Counted from the stretch's first letter, positions 35,191-44,586 are shown. The stretch: DNA of 64,000 nt from an uncultured Lachnospiraceae bacterium (GCA_934351835.1 CAKRJP010000004.1:107420-171419); one strand, 5' to 3'. The notes: generated from the sequence alone by a model not told the origin. Translations and numbers: made by a program.

Positions 35191-35968
35191 GAAGTTTTAT
35201 TGCATTCTGCGAAAATATTTTATCTTTTTCTTCCTTGGTCAGCGGCATGGCGGAAATTACATCAATACAATGTTTCTGATCACGCCACGGAGAATCGGTT
35301 CCAAATAAAATCTTATCTGCACCGTGATTTCTTACGATCCGGACAAACTGTTCTTCAGAAATGGAATCGATCACGACACCGGTGTCAAAGTACACATTTT
35401 CTCCGACCAGATACTTTTCTACTTCATCCCACATGCCGGTTCCGCCCATATGAGCCAGGATAAATTTCTCGGGTTGTACTTCACGAATCATTTGAAACCC
35501 CATCTGCGGTGTGTTGTGAACATCCAGAGGGGATTTCGGGTCTCTTCCGGAATGGACACTGATGATCAGTCCAAGTTCTGAAGCAAAGGAGACGATCCGT
35601 TTGTAGCGGATATCGTCAAAATATGCTCCCTGGTAATCCGGGTGTAATTTGATGCCTTTTAATCCCATAGATTGTATTTCTCTTAAAATCTCTTTGTAAT
35701 TTTCATTTTCCGGATGAATCCCGCCAAAAGAGATCACCGGACCTGTGACATGTGTGGCTGCATAACGATTGACAGTGGGCGTATGGGCAGGATTTGTAAC
35801 CGGCGGGAGTACGATGGAGAGATTCACACCGCATCTTCTGCCTGACTCACATAATCCTTCATAAGTCCCGTCTGTGGACGGAATGGTATGGCTGTTTTTT
35901 GCCAGTATATCGATGGTTCGCTCTGCAATCTTATGCGGAAACATGTGTGTATGAAAATCAATCACCAT
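35180..35968 (-). CDS. Amidohydrolase-family protein
   Basis: This 262-residue TIM-barrel metal-dependent hydrolase has DFHTH near the N-terminus, GIKLHPDYQG, SVHSG, ILAHMGG and GTDSPW, matching amidohydrolase-2 (decarboxylase/hydrolase) metal ligands in order. The substrate is unknown. ATG 35968 is preferred; a TTG nine bases earlier overlaps the previous stop and sits too close to AAGGAAG. It is the last gene before the rplU promoter. Confidence 0.85.
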   Translation of the reverse strand: MVIDFHTHMFPHKIAERTIDILAKNSHTIPSTDGTYEGLCESGRRCGVNLSIVLPPVTNPAHTPTVNRYAATHVTGPVISFGGIHPENENYKEILREIQSMGLKGIKLHPDYQGAYFDDIRYKRIVSFASELGLIISVHSGRDPKSPLDVHNTPQMGFQMIREVQPEKFILAHMGGTGMWDEVEKYLVGENVYFDTGVVIDSISEEQFVRIVRNHGADKILFGTDSPWRDQKHCIDVISAMPLTKEEKDKIFSQNAIKLLDE

Positions 35969-35973
35969 GAAAA

Positions 35974-36387
35974 TCAAACTTCCTTATCTTTTATTTTGTC
36001 ATAACAATAGCCGATGATATCACGTCTGGTAATGATTCCGATGAAATGATCGTGATCATCTACAACCGGGACAAAATTCTGGGCCATTGCTTTGTCGATC
36101 AGATCTTCCATATTAGATTCTGCGGTCACAGATTGATAATCCACTTTGCGGTCAACCTTTAAAATGCTGATATCCTCTGCATCTTTAATATGAAAAAGAT
36201 CCCATTTTTTCAGCGACCATAAAAGGTCGCCTTCTGTAATCGTTCCAACATATTCTCCTTCCTTATTCAGCATAGGGATGGAAGAATATTTGTGATATTC
36301 CATAATTTCAAGGGCCTGTCTGAGCGTGTGATAGTCGTAGATATATGCTACCTCACTCTTAGGCTTTAAGAAAAATAATATATTCAT
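35974..36387 (-). CDS. CBS-domain pair protein
   Basis: This 137-residue protein consists of two CBS domains (YHKYSSIPMLNKEGEYVGTITEGDLL and FVPVVDDHDHFIGIITRRDIIGY), which usually form a nucleotide-sensing dimer. No catalytic domain is attached. It lies 18 bases after lysC; a link to aspartate-pathway control is possible but not shown. Confidence 0.9.
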   Translation of the reverse strand: MNILFFLKPKSEVAYIYDYHTLRQALEIMEYHKYSSIPMLNKEGEYVGTITEGDLLWSLKKWDLFHIKDAEDISILKVDRKVDYQSVTAESNMEDLIDKAMAQNFVPVVDDHDHFIGIITRRDIIGYCYDKIKDKEV

Positions 36388-36405
36388 AATGGATAACGCT
36401 TTCTC

Positions 36406-37725
36406 TTACAACATGATATTAACGAAAATATCGTAAATTGCTTTGATTGCCAGTTCAAAATCATGATTTCTGACTCCAATGATAATATTTAACTCGCTGG
36501 AACCCTGATCGATCATCTTTACATTGACATTGGCATGTGCCAGCGCGGAGAAGATTCTTCCTGAAGTACCGCGGGTTGCACGCATTCCTCTACCTACAAC
36601 GGCAATCAGTGCGAGGTCTGACTCAAGCTCTAAGAAGTCCGGCTCTACTGCACGGTGGATGCCTGCGATTACTTTCTGCTCTTTCTCCTCGAACTCGTCC
36701 TGATGTACGAAAATAGTCATTGTATCAATACCTGATGGCATATGCTCGATGGAAATATTATTTTCGTCAAATACTTCCAGAACTTTTTTACAGAAACCAA
36801 TCTCAGAGTTCATCATTGCTTTTTCAATCGTAATAGAAGCAAAATCTTTCTTTCCGGCAATACCAGTGATGACAAATCGCGGTTTTCTGCAAGTGTCTTC
36901 TACGATCAGAGTACCCTTATCTTCCGGTGCATTTGTATTACGGATATTGATCGGGATACCTTCTTTTCTTACCGGGAAGATGGCATCTTCATGAAGAACA
37001 GAAGCTCCCATATAAGATAACTCACGAAGCTCTCTGTAAGTGATCGTATCGATAGCTTTCGGGTTCTTGATGATCCTTGGATCAGCAATCAGGAATCCTG
37101 ATACGTCTGTCCAGTTCTCATACATATCGGCGTGAATTGCCTTCGCAACGATAGAACCTGTCACGTCAGAACCACCACGGGAAAATGTCTTAACCTTTCC
37201 ATCCGGTGTGGAACCATAGAACCCCGGAATAACAGCGGAATCCGTCTCAGCCAGTTTTGCAGAAAGCAGACGGTCAGTCGTCTCGGCATCAAAAATACCC
37301 TGTTCGTCGAATTTGATATAATCCGCGGAATCAATAAATTCAAATCCGAGATAATCCGCCATTAAAATACCATTCAAATACTCTCCGCGGGATGCAGCAT
37401 AATCTCTTCCAACTTTGGCACAGAAATTCTCGCTGATGGTCTTAAACTCATCATCTAATCTCACTGAAAGTCCTAATCCTTCAATAATCTCATCATAGCG
37501 GGATTTGATGGCTAACAATTCTTCGGTAAAATCTCTTCCCTGAAGAGCCAGCCCGTAACAGCTGTATAACATATCTGTAACTTTTGTATCATCTGATGAA
37601 CGTTTACCAGGAGCCGAAGGAACCACATATCTTCTGGCTTCATCGCTTCTGATAATACTGCCTACTTTTTGAAATTGTTTTGCGCTTGCCAAAGAACTTC
37701 CACCAAATTTTACAACTTTTTTCAT
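36406..37725 (-). CDS. lysC: Aspartate kinase
   Basis: This 439-residue aspartokinase carries out the first step to lysine, threonine and methionine. KKVVKFGGSSLASAKQFQK is the N-terminal kinase signature, SRGGSDVTGSIVAKAI and WTDVSGFLIADPR are central motifs, and two C-terminal ACT domains (ITIEKAMMNSEIGF and LALIAVVGRGM) should bind a feedback amino acid. The upstream 118 bases are too short for a lysine riboswitch. It sits in a run with ybaK and the CBS protein. Confidence 0.95.
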   Translation of the reverse strand: MKKVVKFGGSSLASAKQFQKVGSIIRSDEARRYVVPSAPGKRSSDDTKVTDMLYSCYGLALQGRDFTEELLAIKSRYDEIIEGLGLSVRLDDEFKTISENFCAKVGRDYAASRGEYLNGILMADYLGFEFIDSADYIKFDEQGIFDAETTDRLLSAKLAETDSAVIPGFYGSTPDGKVKTFSRGGSDVTGSIVAKAIHADMYENWTDVSGFLIADPRIIKNPKAIDTITYRELRELSYMGASVLHEDAIFPVRKEGIPINIRNTNAPEDKGTLIVEDTCRKPRFVITGIAGKKDFASITIEKAMMNSEIGFCKKVLEVFDENNISIEHMPSGIDTMTIFVHQDEFEEKEQKVIAGIHRAVEPDFLELESDLALIAVVGRGMRATRGTSGRIFSALAHANVNVKMIDQGSSELNIIIGVRNHDFELAIKAIYDIFVNIML

Positions 37726-37843
37726 CTTTTTCGTACTCCTTCATATTTTCCTATAATTACTTCTAATATATTATCTTATTTTTTCAGCATCTGCAATGCT
37801 ATATCCTGCTGAAATAATACTGCATTTATATATTTTTAATTAT

Positions 37844-38332
37844 TTAATTGCCTTCTCGTATTACATTTGCGAAGGTTGCGTTAGCTGCTTTTTTCAAATC
37901 TTCTGGCATCAGTTTCAACTGCATGCCGAGTTTCCCTCCGCTGATATGCATATAAGGAAGTTCTTTTGCAGATTCATGGATGACAGTCGGGAATTGCTTT
38001 TTCATACCGATAGAAGTACATCCGCCTCTGACATAGCCGGTTACTTTGGTCAGTTCTTTTAAATGAAGCATCTCTAATGATTTTTCACCGACTACTTTTG
38101 CAGCCTTCTTGAAATCAATCTCTTCTTCGATCGGGATCACAAATACATAATGCTCGCCGCTTTTTCCAGTGGTTACCAGTGTCTTGAAGACCAGTGCATG
38201 GTCATAACCGAGCTTGTCAGCGGTCTCTATACCATCTGTAAATTCGTCACATTCATACGTTTCATATTCATAAGGAATCTTCATGCGGTCTAAAATACGC
38301 ATGGCATTCGTCTTTAATTCTTTTTTAGCCAT
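37844..38332 (-). CDS. ybaK: YbaK-type Cys-tRNA(Pro)/Cys-tRNA(Cys) deacylase
   Basis: This 162-residue editing-domain protein removes misacylated cysteine from tRNA(Pro). Recognisable blocks are LGYDHALVFKTLVTTG, VFVIPIEEEIDFKKAAK and VTGYVRGGCTSIGMKK. It has no attached synthetase. It follows TIGR03936 by 25 bases. Confidence 0.93.
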   Translation of the reverse strand: MAKKELKTNAMRILDRMKIPYEYETYECDEFTDGIETADKLGYDHALVFKTLVTTGKSGEHYVFVIPIEEEIDFKKAAKVVGEKSLEMLHLKELTKVTGYVRGGCTSIGMKKQFPTVIHESAKELPYMHISGGKLGMQLKLMPEDLKKAANATFANVIREGN

Positions 38333-38357
38333 AAGGCCCTCCTTTGGAAATCATAAT

Positions 38358-39074
38358 TTATTGCAAGTCTTCAATGCGGAGTGCTTCCAGAGGAACAAGC
38401 TTATCTTCTGGATTTTTAGCATAGACATCCAGACGGTGGCAGTGTAAAGGAACACTATCCTGGCCTATATATTTCAGGAAAGCATCCATTACCAGATCCG
38501 GTTTTAAATTACGCTCACTTCCTGTTGCCAGAAACAGGTAAATGAAATCATCTTCTACCTTCATATCGTAGATCATCGGACGGATATCAACTTCCTTCTC
38601 GCTCCGTTTGGTCTTTTTTAAAACTGTAATCTCACCCTGATTCATAAAATTAACAGCAGATTCTCTCCATTCGAGAGGAATTTTCTTGCGGATGTCCGAA
38701 GCACTCTCGGATTCCAGCAAATAAACATTATAATCTGCCGCGGCTGTGATTGTCATTCCGCTTTGCTTTTTATCATCAGAGATAGGAACAAAACTTACAA
38801 CTTCCATGTCGTCTACCATAACTTCGTTCAGATTCTTTACTGCTGTCTCAGGATCGATAGGTGCCGCCAGTTCAATATCAAAGTATTCGCCATCGCTGGT
38901 AAGACCGATTCCAAGGGGTTGTGCAAACGACATGATCATATGAGGGCTGAACCCTTTGGTAAATGCGATGGGGATGTCAGCACGTCTCATTGCTTTTTGA
39001 AAATATCTCATAACATCCAGGTGCCCGATGAATTTCATCACACCGTTTTTCTTAAATTTAATTCTTGCTTTCAA
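38358..39074 (-). CDS. TIGR03936-type radical-SAM-linked protein (DUF2344)
   Basis: This 238-residue protein starts RIKFKKNGVMKFIGHLD and contains FTKGFSPHMIMSFAQPLGIG, the DUF2344/TIGR03936 pattern. It always accompanies the TIGR03960 B12-binding radical SAM protein, and the biochemical role is unknown. GTG 39083 touches the AAAGAGG site, so I prefer TTG 39074, which also gives the usual MKxRIKF beginning. It overlaps the upstream gene by about 17 bases. Confidence 0.9.
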   Translation of the reverse strand: MKARIKFKKNGVMKFIGHLDVMRYFQKAMRRADIPIAFTKGFSPHMIMSFAQPLGIGLTSDGEYFDIELAAPIDPETAVKNLNEVMVDDMEVVSFVPISDDKKQSGMTITAAADYNVYLLESESASDIRKKIPLEWRESAVNFMNQGEITVLKKTKRSEKEVDIRPMIYDMKVEDDFIYLFLATGSERNLKPDLVMDAFLKYIGQDSVPLHCHRLDVYAKNPEDKLVPLEALRIEDLQ

Positions 39075-40923
39075 TGCAGACACCTCTTTTCCATTTTGCT
39101 ACGCCACATCCGGAACACTGCATTCTGCAGTTAGGAGTAACTTCAGCTTTCATTGCACGTTTCCATTCTCTTTTTAAGAATGTTTTTGTAACACCGATAT
39201 CTATAAAATCCCACGGGAAAATCTCGTCCAAGGAGCGCTCTCTGTAATTATAAAATCCAATATCAATTCCGGTATTCTCGAATGCCTGCATCCATTTGTC
39301 GTTGTCAAAATAATCGGACCAGGAATCGTAGATGCAACCCATGCGGTAAGCCTCTTCTATTACAGCGCCTACTTTACGGTCGCCCCTGGCAAATACACCT
39401 TCTAATACCGACACTTCTGCATCGTGCCAGTTGTATCGGAGACTCTTACGGTTCAGTTGATCGTTAAACGCATGCTTTACCGTGGCAGCCTTTGCAATAT
39501 AATCTTTGTTAGTGTACATTTTTGCCCATTGGAACGGCGTAAATGGTTTGGGGATAAAGAAAGAAGTACTGGAAGTAATCTGGCACTTTCCGATCCTCTG
39601 ATCCTTTGGAATTTCGTAGTACTTTCTGGCGACCTTATCTGCCAGAACCGCAATCGCTTTGATATCCTCATCCGCTTCCGTAGGCAGACCAAGCATGAAA
39701 TATAATTTTACCTTATTCCATCCGCCCGCAAATGCCTGGGCAGCACCGTTTAAAATATCATCTTCGGTAAGCCCTTTGTTAATAACATTGCGCATGCGCT
39801 GGGAACCTGCCTCCGGGGCGAAAGTCAGACTGCTCTTTCGAATATCCTGAACGCGTTCCATGACATCCAACGAAAATGCATCAATTCGAAGAGATGGCAG
39901 GGAAATGTTGATTCCTTTATCTTTAAATTCATCAATCAGGAAATTTACAAGTTCTTTTAAACTACTGTAATCACTGGAACTTAAGGAACTCAGGGAAATC
40001 TCTTCATGTCCGGTATTCTTTAACATCTGGTAAGCATAATTTTTCAGTACTTCGACATCACGTTCCCTGGTTGGTCGGTACAGCATACCTGCCTGGCAGA
40101 AACGGCAACCTCGGATACAACCTCTCTGGATTTCTAAAACGACACGGTCTTGCGTAACTTTGATGAAAGGAACAATTGGTTTCTGTGGATAACAGGCTTC
40201 TGTCATATCAAATACCAGTTGCTTTTTGATTGTTTCGGAAGCATGTTCATTGATCGGATAAAAACGATCAATGGTTCCATCTTCTTTGTATTCTACATTA
40301 TAGAAAGAAGGAACATAGATGCCTTCGATTTCAGCAGCTTTTTCCAAGTAGTCCTTTCTGGAACCACCATTCTTCTTATTCTCCTTATATGCATCTAAGA
40401 GCTGATCGTAGACAGTCTCGCCCTCGCCCATATAAATAAGATCAAAGAACTCTGCCAGCGGCTCCGGGTTATAAGTACATGGTCCTCCGCCGATCACGAT
40501 CGGATCATCGTCACTTCGGTCCGCACTGTGAATCGGAATATCGCTGAGATCTAACACTTGCAAAATATTGGTGTAGCACATCTCGTACTGGATCGTAATA
40601 CCAAGAAAATCAAAGTTTTTGATCGGATCCTGAGATTCCAGTGCAAATAATGGGATATTTCTTTCTCGCATAATCTTGTCAAGATCCGTCCATGGGGAGT
40701 ACACTCTCTCACACCAGACATCCTCTCTGCGGTTAAACATATCATAGAGAATCTGAATGCCAAGATGAGACATGCCGATTTCATACACATCCGGGAAACA
40801 CATTGCGAAACGAATATCTATCTTGTCTTTATCTTTCATGACCGAGTTCACCTCATTGCCGATGTAACGGGCAGGTTTCTCGACCTTCATTAATATATCA
40901 TCTGTTAATGCCAGTTTTCTCAT
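39058..40923 (-). CDS. TIGR03960-type B12-binding radical SAM protein
   Basis: This 621-residue protein has an N-terminal B12-binding-like domain (FPDVYEIGMSHLGIQILYDMF) and a radical SAM domain with RGCIRGCRFCQAG (CxxxCxxC at about residue 275). There is also a C-terminal extension ending QCSGCGVAKWKRG, which may bind an extra metal. It pairs with TIGR03936. In many Clostridia these two precede rne/rng and rplU; here no RNase E/G gene is present between them and rplU. Substrate unknown. Confidence 0.92.
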   Translation of the reverse strand: MRKLALTDDILMKVEKPARYIGNEVNSVMKDKDKIDIRFAMCFPDVYEIGMSHLGIQILYDMFNRREDVWCERVYSPWTDLDKIMRERNIPLFALESQDPIKNFDFLGITIQYEMCYTNILQVLDLSDIPIHSADRSDDDPIVIGGGPCTYNPEPLAEFFDLIYMGEGETVYDQLLDAYKENKKNGGSRKDYLEKAAEIEGIYVPSFYNVEYKEDGTIDRFYPINEHASETIKKQLVFDMTEACYPQKPIVPFIKVTQDRVVLEIQRGCIRGCRFCQAGMLYRPTRERDVEVLKNYAYQMLKNTGHEEISLSSLSSSDYSSLKELVNFLIDEFKDKGINISLPSLRIDAFSLDVMERVQDIRKSSLTFAPEAGSQRMRNVINKGLTEDDILNGAAQAFAGGWNKVKLYFMLGLPTEADEDIKAIAVLADKVARKYYEIPKDQRIGKCQITSSTSFFIPKPFTPFQWAKMYTNKDYIAKAATVKHAFNDQLNRKSLRYNWHDAEVSVLEGVFARGDRKVGAVIEEAYRMGCIYDSWSDYFDNDKWMQAFENTGIDIGFYNYRERSLDEIFPWDFIDIGVTKTFLKREWKRAMKAEVTPNCRMQCSGCGVAKWKRGVCIESKN

Positions 40924-40974
40924 AATATCTCCTTATTATCGAATGATTCGTCACATTATCTTATTATATAACAA

Positions 40975-41005
40975 AAGACTCCTCGGTTACAAGGAGTCTT
41001 ATTCT
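40975..41005 (-). terminator. Terminator after the NlpC/P60-3D gene
   Basis: AAGACTCCT (40975-40983) and AGGAGTCTT (40992-41000) form a perfect 9-base stem with an 8-base loop. On the minus strand TTTGTTAT follows. Confidence 0.75.
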
Positions 41006-41031
41006 TTTGAAAGAGATTTTATGCCGAAATT

Positions 41032-43089
41032 TTATTTTTTAAGATATACGGACGCATGTGTAACACCAAGAGCAAGTGCCTCTTCGTGACTGTTCACATA
41101 GATATCAATACGTTTGTCTTTGATCGCACCACCACAATCTTCAGCTGTAAATACGTGACCGCCGATGATCACTTTACTTCCGTAAGGAATAATACTCGGA
41201 TCAACAGCAATCGTCTGTCCTTCAATTACGGGGGTTCCGGTTGCTGTGATACCAGTCTCTTTGTCACAACAGATCTCGCATGCACAGTAATAAGTAATCT
41301 TGAAATCACCAAGGCATAAACCATACATATCCTGGGTTGCATTGACTTCGGCGATGCCGGCACCGGCAATCGCTGTCTCGTCTTCGATCACTCTGGTTGC
41401 CCATACAGCATCTGAACCATTTACAGAACCCTGAATGATACCCTGTGCCTCGTTGGCAGCTTCGATTGTCTTTCCATCTCCGGCATAGATTGCCACATGA
41501 TATATGTATCCTTTTTTTGCATAGAAAATCAAATCGCCCGGTTCAGCATCTTCGACAGAAATCTTCGTTCCATACTGAGACTGTGCGTCTGCAACTCTTG
41601 GAAGGTTATAACCAAATGCTTTATAAATCTGCTGAACAAATCCGGAACAATCGGCTCCGCCTGCAAGGCTCGTTCCACCCCATACATAAGGATTCCCAAT
41701 AAACTGGGCAGCATATTCGAGAACAGCCTTTCTTACTTCCCCATTTGGAGTTCCTGTCTTGATAGAGGTCAATGTATAATAGAGAGCATTATTCTCTTCA
41801 GGTTTAACGCTTTCTTTTGCAGTTACGTAGCTATCTTCACCAATAGTTTTTACTTGTTCTTTAATCCTGTCGCTCTGGTCTAAGTATTTGCTTTCGACAA
41901 ATCCGCGAACATCCCCGGATTCTACATACAACCAGTTATCATCCACTTTTTTGAGAATATAACAAAGACCACCTTTATTTAAGGTGCCAACAACTTTGGC
42001 ATCCGCATCCTGAGATTCCAGAATATCCAGTTTTCCATCTGTGGTGTGATCATTCACAACTGCGTAATCTTTTTTGACCACTGTACTGTTTACAGTTGCA
42101 CGAAGATAAGTAAAAGCTTCGTTCTCTGTTGGTGTTACCAGTGCTTTGGCTGTTGGAGCCACAATCTCAATTCCGGTATATTTCTTCCCGGTTTCTTTCG
42201 CGGTACGTTTGGCTATTTTCTGGTAAATCTTTAAAACTTTCTGTGCATTTTTGCCTGTATAAACTTCAGATTTTTTAACAAATCCACGGACATCCCCGGA
42301 TTCTATGTATAACCAGTTTTTGTCGACTTGTTTCAGTACATAGAACAATCCTTTTCTTGGTATTGTACCTACAGTACGAACAGAAATTTTCGTATCTGTG
42401 GGAATTTCTTCAAAAACAGAGACATCTTTTAATTTTGCAAATCCATATTTTCTGGCAACTGTCCAAAAACGAAAATCTTCCACAATCTCCGGCAGTTTGA
42501 CAATCTGTTGTCTGGAAACCAATGCATGATTAGAATCCCCGGAATCTTTATCTGCATCTTTTGATACTTTTGTTGTTGGAGTTTTATCAGATTCCTGAGA
42601 TGTGGTATCCTTAGTGGCACTAGTATTTCCTTTGGAAGTATCTGATTTATCAGAAGCATTTGGAGTATTCGGAGTCTCCGGAGTCTCCGGTTGTTCCGGT
42701 TGTTCCGGTTGTTCCGGTTGCTCCGGTTGCTCCGGTTCTGTCGGTTCCCCTGGTTGCTCCGGAACGGAATCTACTCGGTCACCTGTCTCAGGATCTACTT
42801 TTTGATCCGTTTTGACATCAATCAAAAAGTTGCTTTCTTCATCTAATTTCACTTCTTCTTTCTGAATCATTTCCAGTACTTTATCTGATATATCTACAAG
42901 TTCGTCTGTACCATCTACTTTTTTCGCCTGTAATCGTTCGATATTTCCATCAATCCCGCTTCCCACTTCTGTCTGAATATCTGTCGCCAAAACGGATATC
43001 GGTGTGCCGATGGTCAATCCGATCGCCAAAAGTCCTGCAAGTAATTTTAGTCCTGTCTTTCGTACGACGGTTAAATTTCTGAGTTTCAT
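41032..43089 (-). CDS. Secreted SH3/NlpC-P60/3D-domain cell-wall hydrolase
   Basis: This 685-residue protein has a signal peptide (residues 1-36, ending in a VLA-T context), a Pro-Glu-Gln repeat and Ser/Thr/Lys-rich linker (about 110-190), two SH3-type repeats (each containing NWLYIESGDVRGFVKKS or a close match), and an NlpC/P60 domain. The NlpC Cys near 478 is in GADCSGF and the His near 529 in YHVAIYAG. A C-terminal 3D domain (DPSIIPYGSKVIIGG, then DCGGAIKDKRIDIY) completes it. It probably cleaves peptide stems, and the 3D domain may cleave glycan. No sorting signal or membrane anchor is seen after the signal peptide. Confidence 0.9.
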   Translation of the reverse strand: MKLRNLTVVRKTGLKLLAGLLAIGLTIGTPISVLATDIQTEVGSGIDGNIERLQAKKVDGTDELVDISDKVLEMIQKEEVKLDEESNFLIDVKTDQKVDPETGDRVDSVPEQPGEPTEPEQPEQPEQPEQPEQPETPETPNTPNASDKSDTSKGNTSATKDTTSQESDKTPTTKVSKDADKDSGDSNHALVSRQQIVKLPEIVEDFRFWTVARKYGFAKLKDVSVFEEIPTDTKISVRTVGTIPRKGLFYVLKQVDKNWLYIESGDVRGFVKKSEVYTGKNAQKVLKIYQKIAKRTAKETGKKYTGIEIVAPTAKALVTPTENEAFTYLRATVNSTVVKKDYAVVNDHTTDGKLDILESQDADAKVVGTLNKGGLCYILKKVDDNWLYVESGDVRGFVESKYLDQSDRIKEQVKTIGEDSYVTAKESVKPEENNALYYTLTSIKTGTPNGEVRKAVLEYAAQFIGNPYVWGGTSLAGGADCSGFVQQIYKAFGYNLPRVADAQSQYGTKISVEDAEPGDLIFYAKKGYIYHVAIYAGDGKTIEAANEAQGIIQGSVNGSDAVWATRVIEDETAIAGAGIAEVNATQDMYGLCLGDFKITYYCACEICCDKETGITATGTPVIEGQTIAVDPSIIPYGSKVIIGGHVFTAEDCGGAIKDKRIDIYVNSHEEALALGVTHASVYLKK
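42687..42740 (-). repeat. 9-base tandem repeat encoding Glu-Gln-Pro
   Basis: Six consecutive 9-base units (CCGGTTGTT or CCGGTTGCT on the plus strand, the last diverged) encode the PEQ run of the wall hydrolase. Copy-number change would stay in frame and only change linker length. Confidence 0.85.
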
Positions 43090-43172
43090 ATTACCCCTTT
43101 CCTACTAAGTTCATGCATTCAAATAAATTTTGATTGTAAAACAAATCTTTTCAAAATTAATTTATCTTATAC

Positions 43173-43201
43173 AGTATAACACTATTAATTTTATTCTGCA
43201 A
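43173..43201 (-). promoter_or_regulatory. Probable promoter for the wall hydrolase
   Basis: On the minus strand TGT precedes TATACT (43173-43178), an extended -10, with TTGCAG (43196-43201) 17 bases upstream. The -35 overlaps the end of the hypB copy. Confidence 0.5.
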
Positions 43202-43874
43202 TTTTCTGCAAGTTAGTTGATAAAAACTTTATCAGCCAATTCATGACTTCTTTCATTCCCTCTCCGGTCCTGGCACTGACCGGAAGAATTGTCGCATTCG
43301 GATTTAATGACAGGATTCGTTCCTTTGCGAGTTCAAAGTTAAAATCAAAGAACTCTAAGGTGTCTGTCTTGGTGATCAGTATCAGATCACAGGTTTGGAA
43401 CATCAGTGGATACTTCAATGGTTTGTCGTCCCCTTCGGGAACACTTAGTAACATAATATTTTTGTGTGCTCCGGTGTCAAATTCTGCCGGACATACCAGA
43501 TTCCCGATGTTTTCAAGGATCAACAGATCCAGATCTTTTGTGTCATATTCAGCGAGTGCCCTGGAAACCATATCTGCGTCAATGTGGCACAGACCACCGT
43601 TATGGATCTGCAGAGATTCCACTCCGGTCAGATCGGTGACTTTTTGCGCATCCAGGCTTGTCTCAATGTCTACGTCCATCTCGCCGATGTGGTATTGCTC
43701 TTTCATAGCATTGATCAGTGCTGTTAAAAATGTAGTCTTTCCACTTCCCGGACCGGACATTACATTGATAAATAAAGTTCCCTGCTTCTTTAATTGTGTG
43801 CGGATCCTTTCTGCTGTTGATTCATTATCCGCAAATATACGTTCATTAATTTTAATGACTCTGACGTCTCCCAT
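43191..43874 (-). CDS. hypB: HypB-like nickel metallochaperone GTPase, copy 1 (downstream)
   Basis: This 227-residue SIMIBI GTPase has P-loop GPGSGKTT (residues 41-48), the metal-site block GGLCHIDADMV and NIGNLVCPAEFDTGA, all as in HypB. HypB delivers nickel to [NiFe]-hydrogenase. The N-terminal nickel-binding CxxCGC stretch of some HypB proteins is absent. The base-specificity motif reads ITKTD rather than NKxD, unlike the second copy, so nucleotide preference may differ. No hypA, other hyp genes or hydrogenase are in the window. Confidence 0.88.
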   Translation of the reverse strand: MGDVRVIKINERIFADNESTAERIRTQLKKQGTLFINVMSGPGSGKTTFLTALINAMKEQYHIGEMDVDIETSLDAQKVTDLTGVESLQIHNGGLCHIDADMVSRALAEYDTKDLDLLILENIGNLVCPAEFDTGAHKNIMLLSVPEGDDKPLKYPLMFQTCDLILITKTDTLEFFDFNFELAKERILSLNPNATILPVSARTGEGMKEVMNWLIKFLSTNLQKIAE

Positions 43875-43905
43875 GATCTACATTCTCCTTTATATGGATA
43901 TTCTG

Positions 43906-44586
43906 CTATTTGGCATTGACTTCTTCAATTCTCTGTAATAAAAATGATGCAAGATCTTCGACTCCTTCGCCGGTCTTGGCTGAAATATAAAAGATGTTAA
44001 CATCAGGGTTCAGCTTTCTTGCAAGTGACTCCACAGAATCTTTCCGAAAATCAAATACCGGCAGTGTGTCGATTTTATTGATCACAAGGATGTCAGATAC
44101 CTGATACATCAATGGATATTTGGCTGGTTTGTCGTCCCCTTCAGGAATGCTCAAAATTGTCATATTGATATGCGCTCCGGTGTCAAATTCCGCAGGGCAT
44201 ACCAGATTTCCGATATTTTCAAGCACAATAAAATCAAGATCTTCCTGATGTTCCTGGCTAAAAGCATGAATCCCCTGTCTTGTCATGTCTGCATCTAAGT
44301 GGCACATACCTCCGGTATGTAGCTGGATTGCTGGAATTCCAGTCGCCAACAGTGTATTGGCATCTACGTTTGAATCAATGTCTGCTTCCATCACGCCCCA
44401 TTTGATTTTGTTTTCAAAATAAGGTTTCAATGCCAGAAGTGTACTGGTCTTTCCGCTTCCCGGACTTGACATCAAGTTTAGAAGACATATTTTATTTTTA
44501 TGTAGATTCTGACGCAGAACTTTTGCATCAGCATCATTATCTTCCAGAATCGTTTCTTTTAATTCGATAATACGAGCACTTTCCAT
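43906..44586 (-). CDS. hypB: HypB-like nickel metallochaperone GTPase, copy 2 (upstream)
   Basis: This 226-residue paralogue of the next gene has P-loop SPGSGKTS, metal-site block GGMCHLDADMT, NIGNLVCPAEFDTGA and a normal NKID motif. It is the first gene of the pair, 31 bases upstream of the other copy. Similar length and motif order with clearly different sequence indicate an old duplication. It may act on nickel enzymes encoded elsewhere. An extended -10 promoter lies just upstream. Confidence 0.88.
   Translation of the reverse strand: MESARIIELKETILEDNDADAKVLRQNLHKNKICLLNLMSSPGSGKTSTLLALKPYFENKIKWGVMEADIDSNVDANTLLATGIPAIQLHTGGMCHLDADMTRQGIHAFSQEHQEDLDFIVLENIGNLVCPAEFDTGAHINMTILSIPEGDDKPAKYPLMYQVSDILVINKIDTLPVFDFRKDSVESLARKLNPDVNIFYISAKTGEGVEDLASFLLQRIEEVNAK

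Noticed and set aside
37726..37843. Lysine riboswitch or T-box before lysC
   Set aside because: Only 118 bases are available, and the one hairpin (37782-37814) lacks a minus-strand T tract and no T-box motif is seen.
42602..42805. Forward open frame with a Gly-Cys-Ser repeat
   Set aside because: It is the reverse strand of the PEQ repeat in the wall hydrolase.
43243..43938. Forward open frame (231 codons) opposite hypB
   Set aside because: It is the antisense shadow of a gene with intact GTPase motifs; no ribosome site or homology.
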